This document shows, in pieces, positions 16,847-25,157 of a DNA stretch of 33,098 bases. The DNA comes from Merdimmobilis hominis (GTDB lineage: Bacteria; Bacillota; Clostridia; Oscillospirales; Ruminococcaceae): NCBI RefSeq assembly GCF_900104615.1, contig NZ_LT629939.1:72141-105238 (forward strand), read 5' to 3'. A program made the translations under genes and the position numbers. The notes below the pieces were generated by a model. It made no database searches, was not told where the DNA came from, and worked only from the letters and a program-made list of their open reading frames with translations. How positions within the stretch are numbered: position 1 is the stretch's first letter; each line of letters begins with the position of its first letter.

Positions 16847-17734
16847 ATGAAATCCATCCCCTTCTCCGGGGCGGCCACCGCCCTCATCACCCCCATGAAC
16901 CCAGACAAAAGCTTGAATCTATCCGCTTTCCGCCTCTTGGTGGAGGAACAGGTATCCCACGGCATCGACGCATTGGTTGTGGCGGGAACCACCGGGGAAT
17001 CCGCTACCCTCGCTCCTCGGGAATACGCTGACCTTCTCTCCACAGCTGTAGACGCTGCCGAGGGCCGGGTGCCCATCATCGCCGGGGCGGGAAGCAACGA
17101 CACCGCCCATTCCCTGGAGATGATCTACATTGCCCAGGATATCGGGGCCGACGCCCTCTTACTGGTGACCCCCTACTACAATAAAACCACTCAGCTGGGG
17201 CTCATCCGCCATTTCAACACCTTGGCCGACCGGTCGAAACTCCCGGTGATTTTATATAATGTCCCCTCCCGCACCGGCCTTAACATCCAGCCTAAAACCT
17301 ATCAAGAGCTTTGCAAACACCCCAACATCGTAGCGGTAAAGGAGGCAAGCGGGGACATCTCCCAGATCGCGGAGACCGCCTACCTCTGCGGGGATGACCT
17401 CATCCTCTACTCCGGCAACGACGACCAGGTGGTGCCCATCCTGTCCCTGGGGGGCAAAGGGGTTATTTCGGTTCTCTCCAACCTGATCCCCGGGGAGGTG
17501 CACCAGCTCTGCCAACGGTTTTTCGATGGGGATTTGATGGGGAGTCTCCAGCTCCAACTGGACTTCCTGCCCCTCATCCAAGCGCTGTTCTCTGAGGTGA
17601 ACCCCATCCCAGTGAAGGCCGCTATGGAGCTCACCGGCCACGAGGCGGGACCCTGCCGGCTTCCATTGGTGGATGCCTCCCCTGAGACCCGGGAGCGCCT
17701 TTCCCGGGTACTTCTCAACCTGGGGCTGTTGTAG
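16847..17734 (+). CDS. dapA: 4-hydroxy-tetrahydrodipicolinate synthase
   Basis: 295 residues, the usual length. It condenses pyruvate and aspartate semialdehyde. The TIM-barrel active site shows GTTGES (Thr48/49), Tyr111 in TPYYNK, Tyr137 in LYNVPSRTG and the Schiff-base Lys165 in VAVKEASGD. AGGAGGA precedes ATG 16847 by about 7 nt. It sits between asd, which supplies its substrate, and dapB, which uses its product, with 16 nt between its stop and the dapB start. In a spore former its product also feeds dipicolinate. Confidence 0.96.
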   Translation: MKSIPFSGAATALITPMNPDKSLNLSAFRLLVEEQVSHGIDALVVAGTTGESATLAPREYADLLSTAVDAAEGRVPIIAGAGSNDTAHSLEMIYIAQDIGADALLLVTPYYNKTTQLGLIRHFNTLADRSKLPVILYNVPSRTGLNIQPKTYQELCKHPNIVAVKEASGDISQIAETAYLCGDDLILYSGNDDQVVPILSLGGKGVISVLSNLIPGEVHQLCQRFFDGDLMGSLQLQLDFLPLIQALFSEVNPIPVKAAMELTGHEAGPCRLPLVDASPETRERLSRVLLNLGLL

Positions 17735-17750
17735 GAAAGGAGATGGCCGC

Positions 17751-18503
17751 ATGAAACACCTGATTCTCTCCGGCTGTGCAGGCCGGATGGGCCGGATGCT
17801 GGAATCCCTCATTGAACAGCGGGACGACTGCCGCATCGCCGCAGGGGTAGACCCCGCCCCATACCATTCGGAGGAGTTCCCGGTGTATTCCAACTGGGAA
17901 CGATGCCCGCCCAACGCCGACGGCATTTTGGATTTTTCCAGCCCGGCGGGCCTTTCTCCCATGCTGGAGTTCGCCACCGGCCATGGAATTCCTGTGGTGT
18001 TAGGCACCACAGGCCTCTCCCCTTCTCAGGTGGAGGAGGTCGCCTTAGCATCGAAAACCATCCCCATTTTCCGGGCGGCCAACTTCTCCCTCCCCGTGGC
18101 ACTGATGGCCCATCTGGTGGAGGAGACTTCCCGGGCACTGGGGGCAGACTTTGATATAGAATTGCTGGAACTGCACCACCGGGGAAAGGCCGACGCCCCC
18201 AGCGGCACTGCAAAAGTGCTGATGGATGCAGCCAACGCCGGGCTTGGCGCCTCCCTTTCGCCGGTCTACGGCCGGGAGGGAGACTCCCAGCGGCAGCCGG
18301 GGGAAATCGGCGTCCACTCCCTGCGGGGCGGCAGCTTTGCGGGGGAACATACTGTTCTCTTCAGCGGGCAAGGGGAAGCACTCAGCATTCAGCACACCGC
18401 CCTTTCCCGGGAAATTTTTGCCCGTGGAGCCATCCGGGCCATGTTGTATCTGCAGGGCTGCCCAGCAGGCCTCTATGGAATGGAGAGCCTGCTACAGTTC
18501 TAG
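17751..18503 (+). CDS. dapB: 4-hydroxy-tetrahydrodipicolinate reductase
   Basis: 250 residues. It reduces the DapA product with NAD(P)H. Features are the nucleotide-binding SGCAGRMGRM (7-16), VVLGTTGLS (83-90), and the catalytic/substrate segment ELHHRGKADAPSGTA, with His142, His143, Lys146 and the SGT triplet. AAAGGAG lies about 9 nt before ATG 17751. Last enzyme of the asd-dapA-dapB run; a weak terminator hairpin follows the stop. Confidence 0.95.
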   Translation: MKHLILSGCAGRMGRMLESLIEQRDDCRIAAGVDPAPYHSEEFPVYSNWERCPPNADGILDFSSPAGLSPMLEFATGHGIPVVLGTTGLSPSQVEEVALASKTIPIFRAANFSLPVALMAHLVEETSRALGADFDIELLELHHRGKADAPSGTAKVLMDAANAGLGASLSPVYGREGDSQRQPGEIGVHSLRGGSFAGEHTVLFSGQGEALSIQHTALSREIFARGAIRAMLYLQGCPAGLYGMESLLQF

Positions 18504-18516
18504 CAGTCCCGTGGAT

Positions 18517-18540
18517 AAAAGGCGGGAGACTCCCCTTTTG
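18517..18540 (+). terminator. Weak terminator after dapB
   Basis: AAAAG-GC-GGGA and TCCCCTTTT can pair with a 2-nt bulge and a short loop, ending in TTTTG. The stem is imperfect, so some read-through into the small genes is possible. Confidence 0.45.
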
Positions 18541-18621
18541 ATTCTAATTGAATATTTTTTTGCAGAAATTACCACTGCAATTCCGGTTCTCGGACGGGAA
18601 TTCTAATCCTGAGGTGATTGT

Positions 18622-18756
18622 ATGCCGAAGGACAGCCAACCCGATAAAAAAGAGGTCCGCCTGAAAAAATGCAATGGGCAGACCCCGCTGACCCGGGAGA
18701 ACCAAAACCAGAATAAAAACGCAAAAAAACAGTCGATCAAACGCGGTGACGTGTAA
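18622..18756 (+). CDS. Small basic, hydrophilic protein (44 aa)
   Basis: 44 residues, starting MPKDSQPDKKEV, very rich in Lys, Asn and Gln, with no hydrophobic segment and one Cys (17). GAGGTG lies 5 nt before ATG 18622. The stop is 14 nt before the next small gene, whose Shine-Dalgarno overlaps the stop, so the two are a unit. The PLTREN...NKNAKKQ stretch vaguely recalls small acid-soluble spore proteins of Bacillus such as SspO, but the similarity is weak and by eye. TTGAATA upstream (about 18548) resembles a sigma-G -35 but has no convincing -10. Function unknown. Confidence 0.6.
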   Translation: MPKDSQPDKKEVRLKKCNGQTPLTRENQNQNKNAKKQSIKRGDV

Positions 18757-18770
18757 AGGAGGGAATACCC

Positions 18771-18932
18771 ATGGCAAAGGCAGGTATGCGCCGCCCAGAT
18801 CCCAAGGAACCCCACGGGACAGAAAGCAACCACAAGACCCACATCCCGAAAAATGACGTCCCTCCGGTGCCGGAGATTCAGGGCAAGGCGAAAACCACAA
18901 AGGAAAAAGCCAAACCCATTACCGAGAAATAA
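18771..18932 (+). CDS. Small basic, proline-rich protein (53 aa)
   Basis: 53 residues, starting MAKAGMRRPDPKEPHGTE, with proline/charged composition, no hydrophobic segment and a lysine-rich tail (KAKTTKEKAKPITEK). AAAGGAGGG precedes ATG 18771 by about 7 nt, a very strong site. I recall similar short proteins in Oscillospiraceae genomes but cannot verify this here. It is followed by a solid terminator. It is likely disordered, and a spore-core or nucleic-acid-associated role is speculation. It directly follows the 44-residue gene. Confidence 0.65.
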   Translation: MAKAGMRRPDPKEPHGTESNHKTHIPKNDVPPVPEIQGKAKTTKEKAKPITEK

Positions 18933-18961
18933 CCCTCGGTATCAGGAGCCCACGGCCCTTT

Positions 18962-19011
18962 AAAGCTCCCCTGTCTGTGAGAAAACCACAGGCTAGGGAG
19001 CTTTGCTTTTT
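18962..19011 (+). terminator. Terminator after the two small basic genes
   Basis: AAAGCTCCC and GGGAGCTTT pair, with CTGTG/CACAG extending the inner stem, followed by GCTTTTT. Its distal end overlaps the -35 region of the next promoter. Confidence 0.82.
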
Positions 19012-19031
19012 GCAGTAAAATTAGCTATAAT
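19003..19031 (+). promoter_or_regulatory. Sigma-A promoter of the AlkZ-like gene
   Basis: TTGCTT (19003-19008) and TATAAT (19026-19031) are separated by 17 nt. The gene starts at 19132, about 95 nt after the expected transcription start. Confidence 0.65.
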
Positions 19032-19131
19032 AGCGGTGGATACTCGCTTGGATTTCCTTTCCCGCCTCGCTGCGTGGGCGTTTTTTACAGCACAAGAAAC
19101 AAGTACAGCATGGAAAGACATAGGTGACCAT

Positions 19132-20322
19132 ATGGACGTTACAGCAAAACAAATCCGAGGCTTCCGCCTGCGGGCCCATCACCTGGATCAAAAGCTCCCG
19201 GCCGGGGCGGTCGTCGAGGCGGCAGGTGCCTGTGGCATGCAGAACTCGCCCCCCGGCGCATGGGAAACCGCCATGATGAACCGTCTGGAAGGCTGTACTC
19301 TGCCCCGTTTATGGGACGCCCTATACCAGGAGAAAAGCCTGCTGCAAGCTTGGAGCTTCCGGGGCGCCCCTGTGGTGTTCCCCACTGGGCAAAGCGAGGT
19401 GTTCCTCACCCCGCTCATCGCCCAGAATGGGGAAGATCCCTGGGTGTACACTCTGGGCATCTCAGGGGCCCTTGACTACCTGGAAATGCCCTTTGACGAC
19501 CTGTTGGGGCGGCTCAAAGAGGTCATTGGGTACCTGGATACCCACACCGTCAAAAGCAAAGAGGAGTTGGACCGCACCCTGGCTGGCCTTATAGAGCCGG
19601 GCCTCCCCCAGGAGAAACAGGCCCTTTGGCGGGCGCCTTCCATGTACGGCAGCCCGGGAAAACAGACCGTGGGAGGGGCCGTTGTCTCCTTCCTGCTGCG
19701 GCCCTGCTCTTTCTCCTCCCTTGTGGTGTTCGGCCGGCGGGAAGGCATTCACCCCACCTTTACCTCCTATCAAAACTGGGTTGGGCGCCCTCCTCTTCCC
19801 CTGCCGGATGGGGAAAAGGAGTTGGTTCGCAAATTCCTGCGCGCCTACGGCCCAGCCACCTTGAACTCCTTTGCCAGCTGGCTAGGTTGTTCCCAGAAGC
19901 AGGCTCGCCGCCTGTGGGATACCATCGCAGACGAACTGGCCCCGGTCTCGGCGGAGGGCAAGACCTGCTTTCTTTTAGCAACAGAGGAAAAAATATTGGC
20001 TTGTTCCCAGCCGGATGAGGACCAGCTCCTTCTTCTGGGGCCTCACGACCCCTACCTGGATATTCGGGACCGGGGCATCCTGTTGGAGGGTAAATCCCTG
20101 CAAAAAGAGGTCTGGAAAACCGTTGCCAACCCCGGCGTCATCCTCAAAGGGGGGCGGGTCGCCGGCATCTGGAGAACTAAGACGCTCAAAGACAAACTGG
20201 ATGTCTCAATGGTGCTTTTTGAGCCGATGTCTTCACAAGAGCGGAAGAAATTGAATGCCCTTGCACAAGAGTACGCAGCTTTCCGCCAGATCAAACTGAG
20301 GAACTGCACCATCGAGGGCTGA
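19132..20322 (+). CDS. AlkZ-like winged-helix DNA-binding protein
   Basis: 396 residues of the HTH_42/YcaQ-AlkZ family, which includes DNA glycosylases that unhook crosslinks or remove alkylated bases. Family marks are TAKQIRGFRLRAHHL at the N-terminus, GMQNSPPGAW (35-44) at the place where catalytic AlkZ carries its Gln-containing motif, LLQAWSFRGAPVVFP, and a C-terminal GGRVAGIWR. Because the classical Gln-x-Gln is not exact here, glycosylase activity cannot be assumed. An in-frame reading runs upstream to 19003 across the promoter. ATG 19132 is chosen for AGGTGA 5 nt before it and the family-typical beginning. Monocistronic. Confidence 0.85.
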   Translation: MDVTAKQIRGFRLRAHHLDQKLPAGAVVEAAGACGMQNSPPGAWETAMMNRLEGCTLPRLWDALYQEKSLLQAWSFRGAPVVFPTGQSEVFLTPLIAQNGEDPWVYTLGISGALDYLEMPFDDLLGRLKEVIGYLDTHTVKSKEELDRTLAGLIEPGLPQEKQALWRAPSMYGSPGKQTVGGAVVSFLLRPCSFSSLVVFGRREGIHPTFTSYQNWVGRPPLPLPDGEKELVRKFLRAYGPATLNSFASWLGCSQKQARRLWDTIADELAPVSAEGKTCFLLATEEKILACSQPDEDQLLLLGPHDPYLDIRDRGILLEGKSLQKEVWKTVANPGVILKGGRVAGIWRTKTLKDKLDVSMVLFEPMSSQERKKLNALAQEYAAFRQIKLRNCTIEG

Positions 20323-20504
20323 TGGCCAAGCGCTGCCGGCTTGAGCAGACGCTGCCATGCTGGACAAAGCTCCCCGGCGATTCGGTTGGTTTAATCCAAT
20401 CCATCGCCAATAGCACCCTTTGGGGGCATTTCTCACAGGGGGAGATACCTGCCTTCGAGATGGATTCTTCTCATAAATGAGGGGGCATCCCTTCTGCCTT
20501 ACAC
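20323..20504 (+). other. Intergenic stretch between the convergent AlkZ-like gene and tyrS
   Basis: No gene is supported. It contains one imperfect dyad at 20376-20408, with GGCGAT/ATCGCC as the outer stem and TTGG/CCAA inside. There is no T-run, so it is not a standard terminator. Confidence 0.5.
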
Positions 20505-20534
20505 AAAAAAGGAGCGGGAATTCCCGCTCCTTTT
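20505..20534 (-). terminator. Terminator of tyrS (bidirectional)
   Basis: AAAAGGAGCGGG AATT CCCGCTCCTTTT is a perfect 12-bp stem with T-runs on both strands. It ends tyrS on the minus strand and can end the AlkZ-like transcript on the plus strand. Confidence 0.9.
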
Positions 20535-20553
20535 CCCTTTGCTGGGTCAAAAA

Positions 20554-21780
20554 TCAACCCAAAAGGACTTTATGGAACACCTTTTTACCCTTTTTTAGGA
20601 TGACATGGCCCTTCTCAAACTGTCCCTTTTCCACCGCCGCAGCGATGTCAGTCACCTTCTCATCATCCACCGAGATACCGCCCTGCTGCACCAGCCGGCG
20701 GGCCTCCCCTTTGGAGGGGGCGAGGCCGGTTTTCACCAGCAGATCCAGCACACCAATTTTGCCGTCGGTAAGGTCCTCCTCGGCAATGGCAGTGGAGGGC
20801 ATGTTTTCACTGCTACCGCCTCCGACGAACAGGGCTTTGGCCGCATCCAGGGCTTTTTTCGCCTCTTCTTCCCCGTGGACCATCTTGGTCAGCTCAAAGG
20901 CCAGCATCTCCTTGGCGGTATTGAGCTGGCTGCCCTCCCAATTTTCCATGGCCTCAATTTCCTCAATGGGGATGAAGGTCAGCAGTTTCATGCAGTTGAT
21001 GACGTCGGCATCATCCACATTGCGCCAGTACTGGAAGAAGTCGTAGGGGGAGGTCTTGTTGGGGTCGAGCCACACAGCGCCGGACTGGGTTTTGCCCATC
21101 TTCTTGCCCTCGGAATTGAGCAGCAGGGTGATGGTCATGGCGCTGGCATCCTTGCCAAGCTTTTTGCGGATCAGCTCGGTGCCCGCCAGCATGTTGGACC
21201 ACTGGTCATTGCCGCCGAACTGAAGGTTGCAGCCATATTTCTGGAACAGCGCATAGAAGTCATAGGCCTGCATGATCATGTAGTTGAATTCCAGGAAGGA
21301 GAGGCCCTTCTCCATCCGCTGCTTGTAGCACTCAGCCCGCAGCATGTTGTTGACCGAGAAGCAGGCGCCCACTTCACGCAGCAGCTCCACATAGTTCAAT
21401 TCCATCAACCAATCGGCGTTGTTGACCATCAGGGCTTTGCCTTCCGAGAAATCAATGAACCGGCTCATCTGCTTTTTAAAGCAGCCGCAGTTGTGCTGGA
21501 TGGTTTCAGGGGTCATCATCTGGCGCATGTCGGTGCGGCCGGAGGGGTCGCCTACCATGCCGGTTCCGCCGCCGATGAGGGCGATGGGCCGGTTGCCCGC
21601 CATCTGGAGCCGTTTCATCAGGCACAGGGCCATAAAGTGGCCCACATGGAGGCTGTCGGCGGTGGGGTCAAAACCGATGTAAAAGGTGGCTTTTCCGTTG
21701 TCGATCAATTCCTTGACGACCTCTTCGTCGGTGACCTGGGCGATGAGCCCGCGGCGCTGGAGTTCTTCGTAGACTGTCAT
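20554..21780 (-). CDS. tyrS: Tyrosyl-tRNA synthetase
   Basis: 408 residues. It charges tRNA-Tyr. The HIGH-type motif is HVGH (45-48) within FDPTADSLHVGHF. The KMSKS-type loop is KKMGKT (226-231). YIGFDPT and QFGGNDQWSN form the tyrosine/ATP pocket, and a C-terminal S4-like domain contains GLAPSKGEARRLVQQGGI. An in-frame reading extends into the T-box. ATG 21780 gives the normal start MTVYEELQRRG and has AAGGAG about 10 nt upstream. Expression is controlled by the T-box leader and its own promoter, which lies in the end of recN. Confidence 0.96.
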   Translation of the reverse strand: MTVYEELQRRGLIAQVTDEEVVKELIDNGKATFYIGFDPTADSLHVGHFMALCLMKRLQMAGNRPIALIGGGTGMVGDPSGRTDMRQMMTPETIQHNCGCFKKQMSRFIDFSEGKALMVNNADWLMELNYVELLREVGACFSVNNMLRAECYKQRMEKGLSFLEFNYMIMQAYDFYALFQKYGCNLQFGGNDQWSNMLAGTELIRKKLGKDASAMTITLLLNSEGKKMGKTQSGAVWLDPNKTSPYDFFQYWRNVDDADVINCMKLLTFIPIEEIEAMENWEGSQLNTAKEMLAFELTKMVHGEEEAKKALDAAKALFVGGGSSENMPSTAIAEEDLTDGKIGVLDLLVKTGLAPSKGEARRLVQQGGISVDDEKVTDIAAAVEKGQFEKGHVILKKGKKVFHKVLLG

Positions 21781-21833
21781 AGTTTCATTTCTCCTTTTCC
21801 AATTCTGCATCCGGAGTTCAGCGCAAAAAGGCG

Positions 21834-22118
21834 ACAAAAAAGCCCTCCATTGGGCTGAACCCAATAGAGGGCGTGTAAAACGCGGTACCACCTCTAATTC
21901 ACCCCGCCATCGCTGTGCGGAGCCTCACCCAGTGCCCCAAACCTTGGGATACCGGTTCGCGATAACGGGCGTACCCGGCCAGATCCTACTGCCTACAAAA
22001 AGGGTTCAGACGGCGGCTCAAAGAGGTATTCACACTGCTGCGCCACGCTTTTTTCCACCGGCCAAAAGCTCTCTGAAGAGGCGGGATACAGGCTACTTGT
22101 TCTTTTCATTGCCGTTGA
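21834..22118 (-). promoter_or_regulatory. T-box leader of tyrS (tRNA-Tyr sensing)
   Basis: The minus strand contains the conserved T-box core AGAGGTGGTACCGCG (plus 21881-21895). It is followed by a terminator of GCCCTCTATTGGG and CCCAATGGAGGGC with a T-run (21836-21872). A TAC triplet at 22026-22028, in GTGTGAATACC, is a good candidate specifier codon for tyrosine. The TGGT in the core would pair with a tRNA 3' end having discriminator A, as expected for tRNA-Tyr. Uncharged tRNA-Tyr would favour the antiterminator and turn on tyrS. Confidence 0.92.
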
Positions 22119-22123
22119 AAGAT

Positions 22124-22152
22124 AGTATAATGCAGGTTTTTTTATTTGTCAA
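22124..22152 (-). promoter_or_regulatory. Sigma-A promoter of tyrS
   Basis: On the minus strand, TTGACA (plus 22147-22152) and TATACT (22124-22129) are 17 nt apart. The -35 lies inside the last recN codons. Confidence 0.88.
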
Positions 22153-23827
22153 GGGGGCGTTTCTCCCCGCTGGCGAGGGTCAGCATCTCCCGGGCGTTTT
22201 GCAGGGAGATTTCGGTGATGTTCTCCCCGCCGATGATCCGGGCCAGTTCCTCCACCCGCTGCCGCTGGGTGAGGGGCAAAACGTTGGTGTAGGTGCGGTC
22301 GCCTCTCACCTCTTTTTGAATGAGAAGGTGATGATCTCCATAGGCGGCCACCTGGGCCAAATGGGTCACACAGATCACCTGGCGGTGTTCTGCCACCTGC
22401 TTGAGCTTGCGCCCAATTTTTTGAGCTGCCCGGCCAGAGACGCCGGTGTCCACCTCATCGAAGATCAGGGTGCCAACCTCATCTTCGCTGGCCATGACAT
22501 TTTTGATGGCCAGCATTACCCGGGAAATCTCGCCGCCAGAGGCGATTTTCGCCAACGGCTTAGGCGGCTCCCCGGGGTTGGTGGAAATCAGCAGCTCCAG
22601 ATCGTCCTGCCCCATGGGTCCAAGTGCCTTTTCCCGATGCGAAAAAGTCAGGGTGACACTGGGCATATCCAGTTGGATCAACTCCCCCCGGACTTCCTGG
22701 CAGAGGCGTCCAGCGGCTTTAAGGCGGGCTTTGGTCAACTCGTCCGCCAGGGATTTGGCCTTGGCCTCCAACGCCTGTTTTTGGGCCTCCAGCTGGGCGG
22801 TGCGCTCCTCGGAAAGGGTGATTCCCTCCAGTTCCCCGCTGGCCTTCTGCTGAAAGGCCAAAATTTCTTCCACTGTAGAGCCGTACTTTTTCTTCAGCCG
22901 GTATAGGGTGTCCAGCCGCTGCTCGATGGCGTCCAGTTCCTGGGGATTGTACTCCATCTCCTCCAGGGCATCCCGTGCAGAGGCAGCGTACTCTTCCAGT
23001 TCGTAGCGCATTTCCTGAGCGCGGCCCGAAAATTCCCCAAAGCCGTCCAGGTAGGCACCCGCTTCCCCAAGGCCGCCGATTACCTGGTCTAGGAGTTCAA
23101 GAAGCCCTTCCCCATCCTCCCCGGTGAGGATGCTGTACACCCGCGCCAGGGAATCGGAGATCTTCTGGGCGTTTTTAATGATCCGTTTCCGGCTGTCCAG
23201 CTCCTCTTCCTCCCCCAAGCGGAGGCCAGCCTCTTCAATCTCCCCAATCTGGTATTGGAGCAGATCGATCCGCCGGGCCTTTTCCGCCTCGTCCAGGTTG
23301 CTGGAGGAGAGTTCTTCCCGCACTTGACAGAGTTCCCGGTAAACGCCCTGGTATTCCCGCAACTGGCCATTCAAGAGGCCGAACCCATCCACAAAGCCGA
23401 TGTGTTTGTCCGCTGCCATCAGCTGGTGGGTATCCTGCTGGCCATGGATGTTGATGAGGCTTCCCCCCAACTCCCGCAGCAAGGCCGCTGTAGCAGGGCG
23501 TCCTCCGATTTTACAGCTGCTTTTGCCGTCCAGCCCGATCTCCCGGGAGAGGAGCAATTCCCCGTCCTCCAGCGGAAATCCCAACTCCTCCGCCAGAGCT
23601 AAAACCCGGGGTGGGAGGCCGGTGAACAGAGCGGAAACCAGGGCCTTTTTCTCCCCGGTCCGGATGATATCCTTGGAGGTACGCTCCCCCAGCACCGCGT
23701 TGATGGAATGGATCAGGACGCTTTTGCCCGCACCGGTTTCGCCGGTGAACACATTGAGCCCTTTGGCTAGGTCAATGGAAGCCTCTTGGATCACCGCAAC
23801 GTTGCGAATGTACAGCTGTGCAAGCAT
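22142..23827 (-). CDS. recN: DNA repair protein RecN
   Basis: 561 residues, the normal size. An SMC-like ATPase acting early in double-strand break repair. Walker A GETGAGKS is at 29-36. A long coiled-coil region runs through the middle (about 150-390). The ABC signature IASGGEISRVMLAIK is followed by Walker B TLIFDEVDTGVSG and the His-loop region CVTHLAQVAAYGDHH. ATG 23827 has AGGTGA about 6 nt upstream. It begins 10 nt after the argR stop, continuing the nadK-argR-recN run common in Firmicutes. The tyrS promoter is in its 3' end. Confidence 0.96.
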   Translation of the reverse strand: MLAQLYIRNVAVIQEASIDLAKGLNVFTGETGAGKSVLIHSINAVLGERTSKDIIRTGEKKALVSALFTGLPPRVLALAEELGFPLEDGELLLSREIGLDGKSSCKIGGRPATAALLRELGGSLINIHGQQDTHQLMAADKHIGFVDGFGLLNGQLREYQGVYRELCQVREELSSSNLDEAEKARRIDLLQYQIGEIEEAGLRLGEEEELDSRKRIIKNAQKISDSLARVYSILTGEDGEGLLELLDQVIGGLGEAGAYLDGFGEFSGRAQEMRYELEEYAASARDALEEMEYNPQELDAIEQRLDTLYRLKKKYGSTVEEILAFQQKASGELEGITLSEERTAQLEAQKQALEAKAKSLADELTKARLKAAGRLCQEVRGELIQLDMPSVTLTFSHREKALGPMGQDDLELLISTNPGEPPKPLAKIASGGEISRVMLAIKNVMASEDEVGTLIFDEVDTGVSGRAAQKIGRKLKQVAEHRQVICVTHLAQVAAYGDHHLLIQKEVRGDRTYTNVLPLTQRQRVEELARIIGGENITEISLQNAREMLTLASGEKRPLDK

Positions 23828-23837
23828 ACAGAATCAC

Positions 23838-24293
23838 CTACTTTTCCAAAAGCTGGGAGAGCTGGGCGACAAACTCTTCGGCGTTTTCGCTGTTGCGCAT
23901 CAGGATAAAAATAGTGTCGTCCCCTGCCAAGGTTCCCACCACTCCGTTCCAGTGGATGGAATCCAGGGCGGCACAAGCGGCATTTGCCAAGCCGGTGTAA
24001 CATTTGACCACCACCATATGGCCGGCGCAGTCCACCTTGATCACCGATTCGGTGAAGATGGTGTGAAATTTGAGGGACATGTCCACTGTGCCCTCTTTGG
24101 CGTTGACGGCATAATGGTACCGCCCGTCAGGGGATTGGGTCTTGATCAGCCGCAGTTCCTTGATGTCCCGGGAAACGGTGGCCTGGGTCACCTTGAATCC
24201 ACATTCCTGCAAGCGGTTTTGCAGTTCCTCCTGGGTGTCGATGGCGTAGCTTTCAATCAGCTCCAATATCTTGGCATGTCGCTTGGCTTTCAT
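23838..24293 (-). CDS. argR: Arginine repressor ArgR
   Basis: 151 residues. The N-terminal winged helix (1-70) includes TQEELQNRLQ and TQATVSRDIKEL, the recognition helix. The C-terminal hexamerisation and arginine-binding domain contains GTLAGDDTIFILMR. With arginine bound it represses biosynthesis and activates catabolism. No arg genes are in the window, so its targets lie elsewhere. It begins 4 nt after the nadK stop, and its conserved place before recN is a typical Firmicutes linkage. Confidence 0.95.
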   Translation of the reverse strand: MKAKRHAKILELIESYAIDTQEELQNRLQECGFKVTQATVSRDIKELRLIKTQSPDGRYHYAVNAKEGTVDMSLKFHTIFTESVIKVDCAGHMVVVKCYTGLANAACAALDSIHWNGVVGTLAGDDTIFILMRNSENAEEFVAQLSQLLEK

Positions 24294-24297
24294 CCTG

Positions 24298-25155
24298 TTA
24301 CCCCCTAAACATCAGCTTTTGGTTTAATATCTCATAAAAATCCTTGTCGGGAAGGGAGACAAAGGGAACATACACATCCCCTCCGGTGATGACCAACCGG
24401 TCCTCGGTTTTGAGGACAGCCACATTCTCCCCATCCACTGCCACATGGATCTCCGCCTCATTGTTCACCTGGCGGGACTGGGCGGTAATCCGTTTGTCCG
24501 GCGCAAACAAGATGGACCGGTCAAACAGGGAGTGGGGGCAGATGGGGGTCATGGAGATGCTGTCCAGCACCGGGTCAATGATCGCCCCGCCCGCGGAAAG
24601 GGCATAGGCTGTAGAGCCGGTGGGAGTGGAAAAGATCACCCCATCCGCCCGGTAGCTGATCACTGTTTTGCCGTTGCAGGAGATGTCAATGTCTACAATT
24701 TTGGCCAAGGTAGGGCGGGAGATCACCACATCGTTCAGGGCGTAGTACTGTTCCGCCGGTCGGTTGGGCCCTGTCACCTCCGCTTTGAGGAGCATCCGCT
24801 GTTCCACTTGGTAGCTGCCGGAAAGAATTTCCGGAAGGCGGTGGAGCTCACTGGACTCCAGCTGTGCTAAAAACCCAAACCGGCCTACATTGATCCCCAA
24901 AACGGGCTTGGATGCAGGAAGGGTCAGCATCGCCGCATGGATGATGCTGCCATCCCCGCCGATGGCAAGGACCATGTCACATTGGTGCATCAGCTCCGCC
25001 GAGGGGCCAAAAATGGCAGAAACCCCCGGGAACTCCGGTTCCAGCTCCTGGGGGAGAAGGGCGGTGCAGCCGCAGTCCCGAAGGATATTGGCCACCTGGC
25101 AGGTGCAGTCCGCCGCATGCTCTTTCAGCAGATTGGGGACGATGAAAATGGTCAT
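24298..25155 (-). CDS. nadK: NAD kinase
   Basis: 285 residues. It phosphorylates NAD to NADP. The signature GGDG is at 66-69 within LAIGGDGSIIHA, followed by INVGRFGFLA and the substrate/nucleotide segment FSTPTGSTAYALSAGG. ATG 25155 is preferred over GTG 25158, as GGAGG is 8 nt before it. The start lies 2 nt past the tlyA stop (TAG then TG ATG), so the two are tightly coupled. Confidence 0.95.
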   Translation of the reverse strand: MTIFIVPNLLKEHAADCTCQVANILRDCGCTALLPQELEPEFPGVSAIFGPSAELMHQCDMVLAIGGDGSIIHAAMLTLPASKPVLGINVGRFGFLAQLESSELHRLPEILSGSYQVEQRMLLKAEVTGPNRPAEQYYALNDVVISRPTLAKIVDIDISCNGKTVISYRADGVIFSTPTGSTAYALSAGGAIIDPVLDSISMTPICPHSLFDRSILFAPDKRITAQSRQVNNEAEIHVAVDGENVAVLKTEDRLVITGGDVYVPFVSLPDKDFYEILNQKLMFRG

Positions 25156-25157
25156 CA

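Noticed and set aside
20376-20408. Dyad between the AlkZ-like gene and tyrS as a terminator
   Set aside because: Imperfect stem and no T-run; a better bidirectional terminator lies at 20505-20534.
20605-21858. Plus-strand frame of 417 codons opposite tyrS
   Set aside because: Shadow of tyrS with a His/Gly/Val-rich low-meaning translation; it also crosses the T-box terminator.
21932-22906. Plus-strand frame of 324 codons over the T-box and recN
   Set aside because: Antisense to a clear T-box and to recN; no ribosome site.
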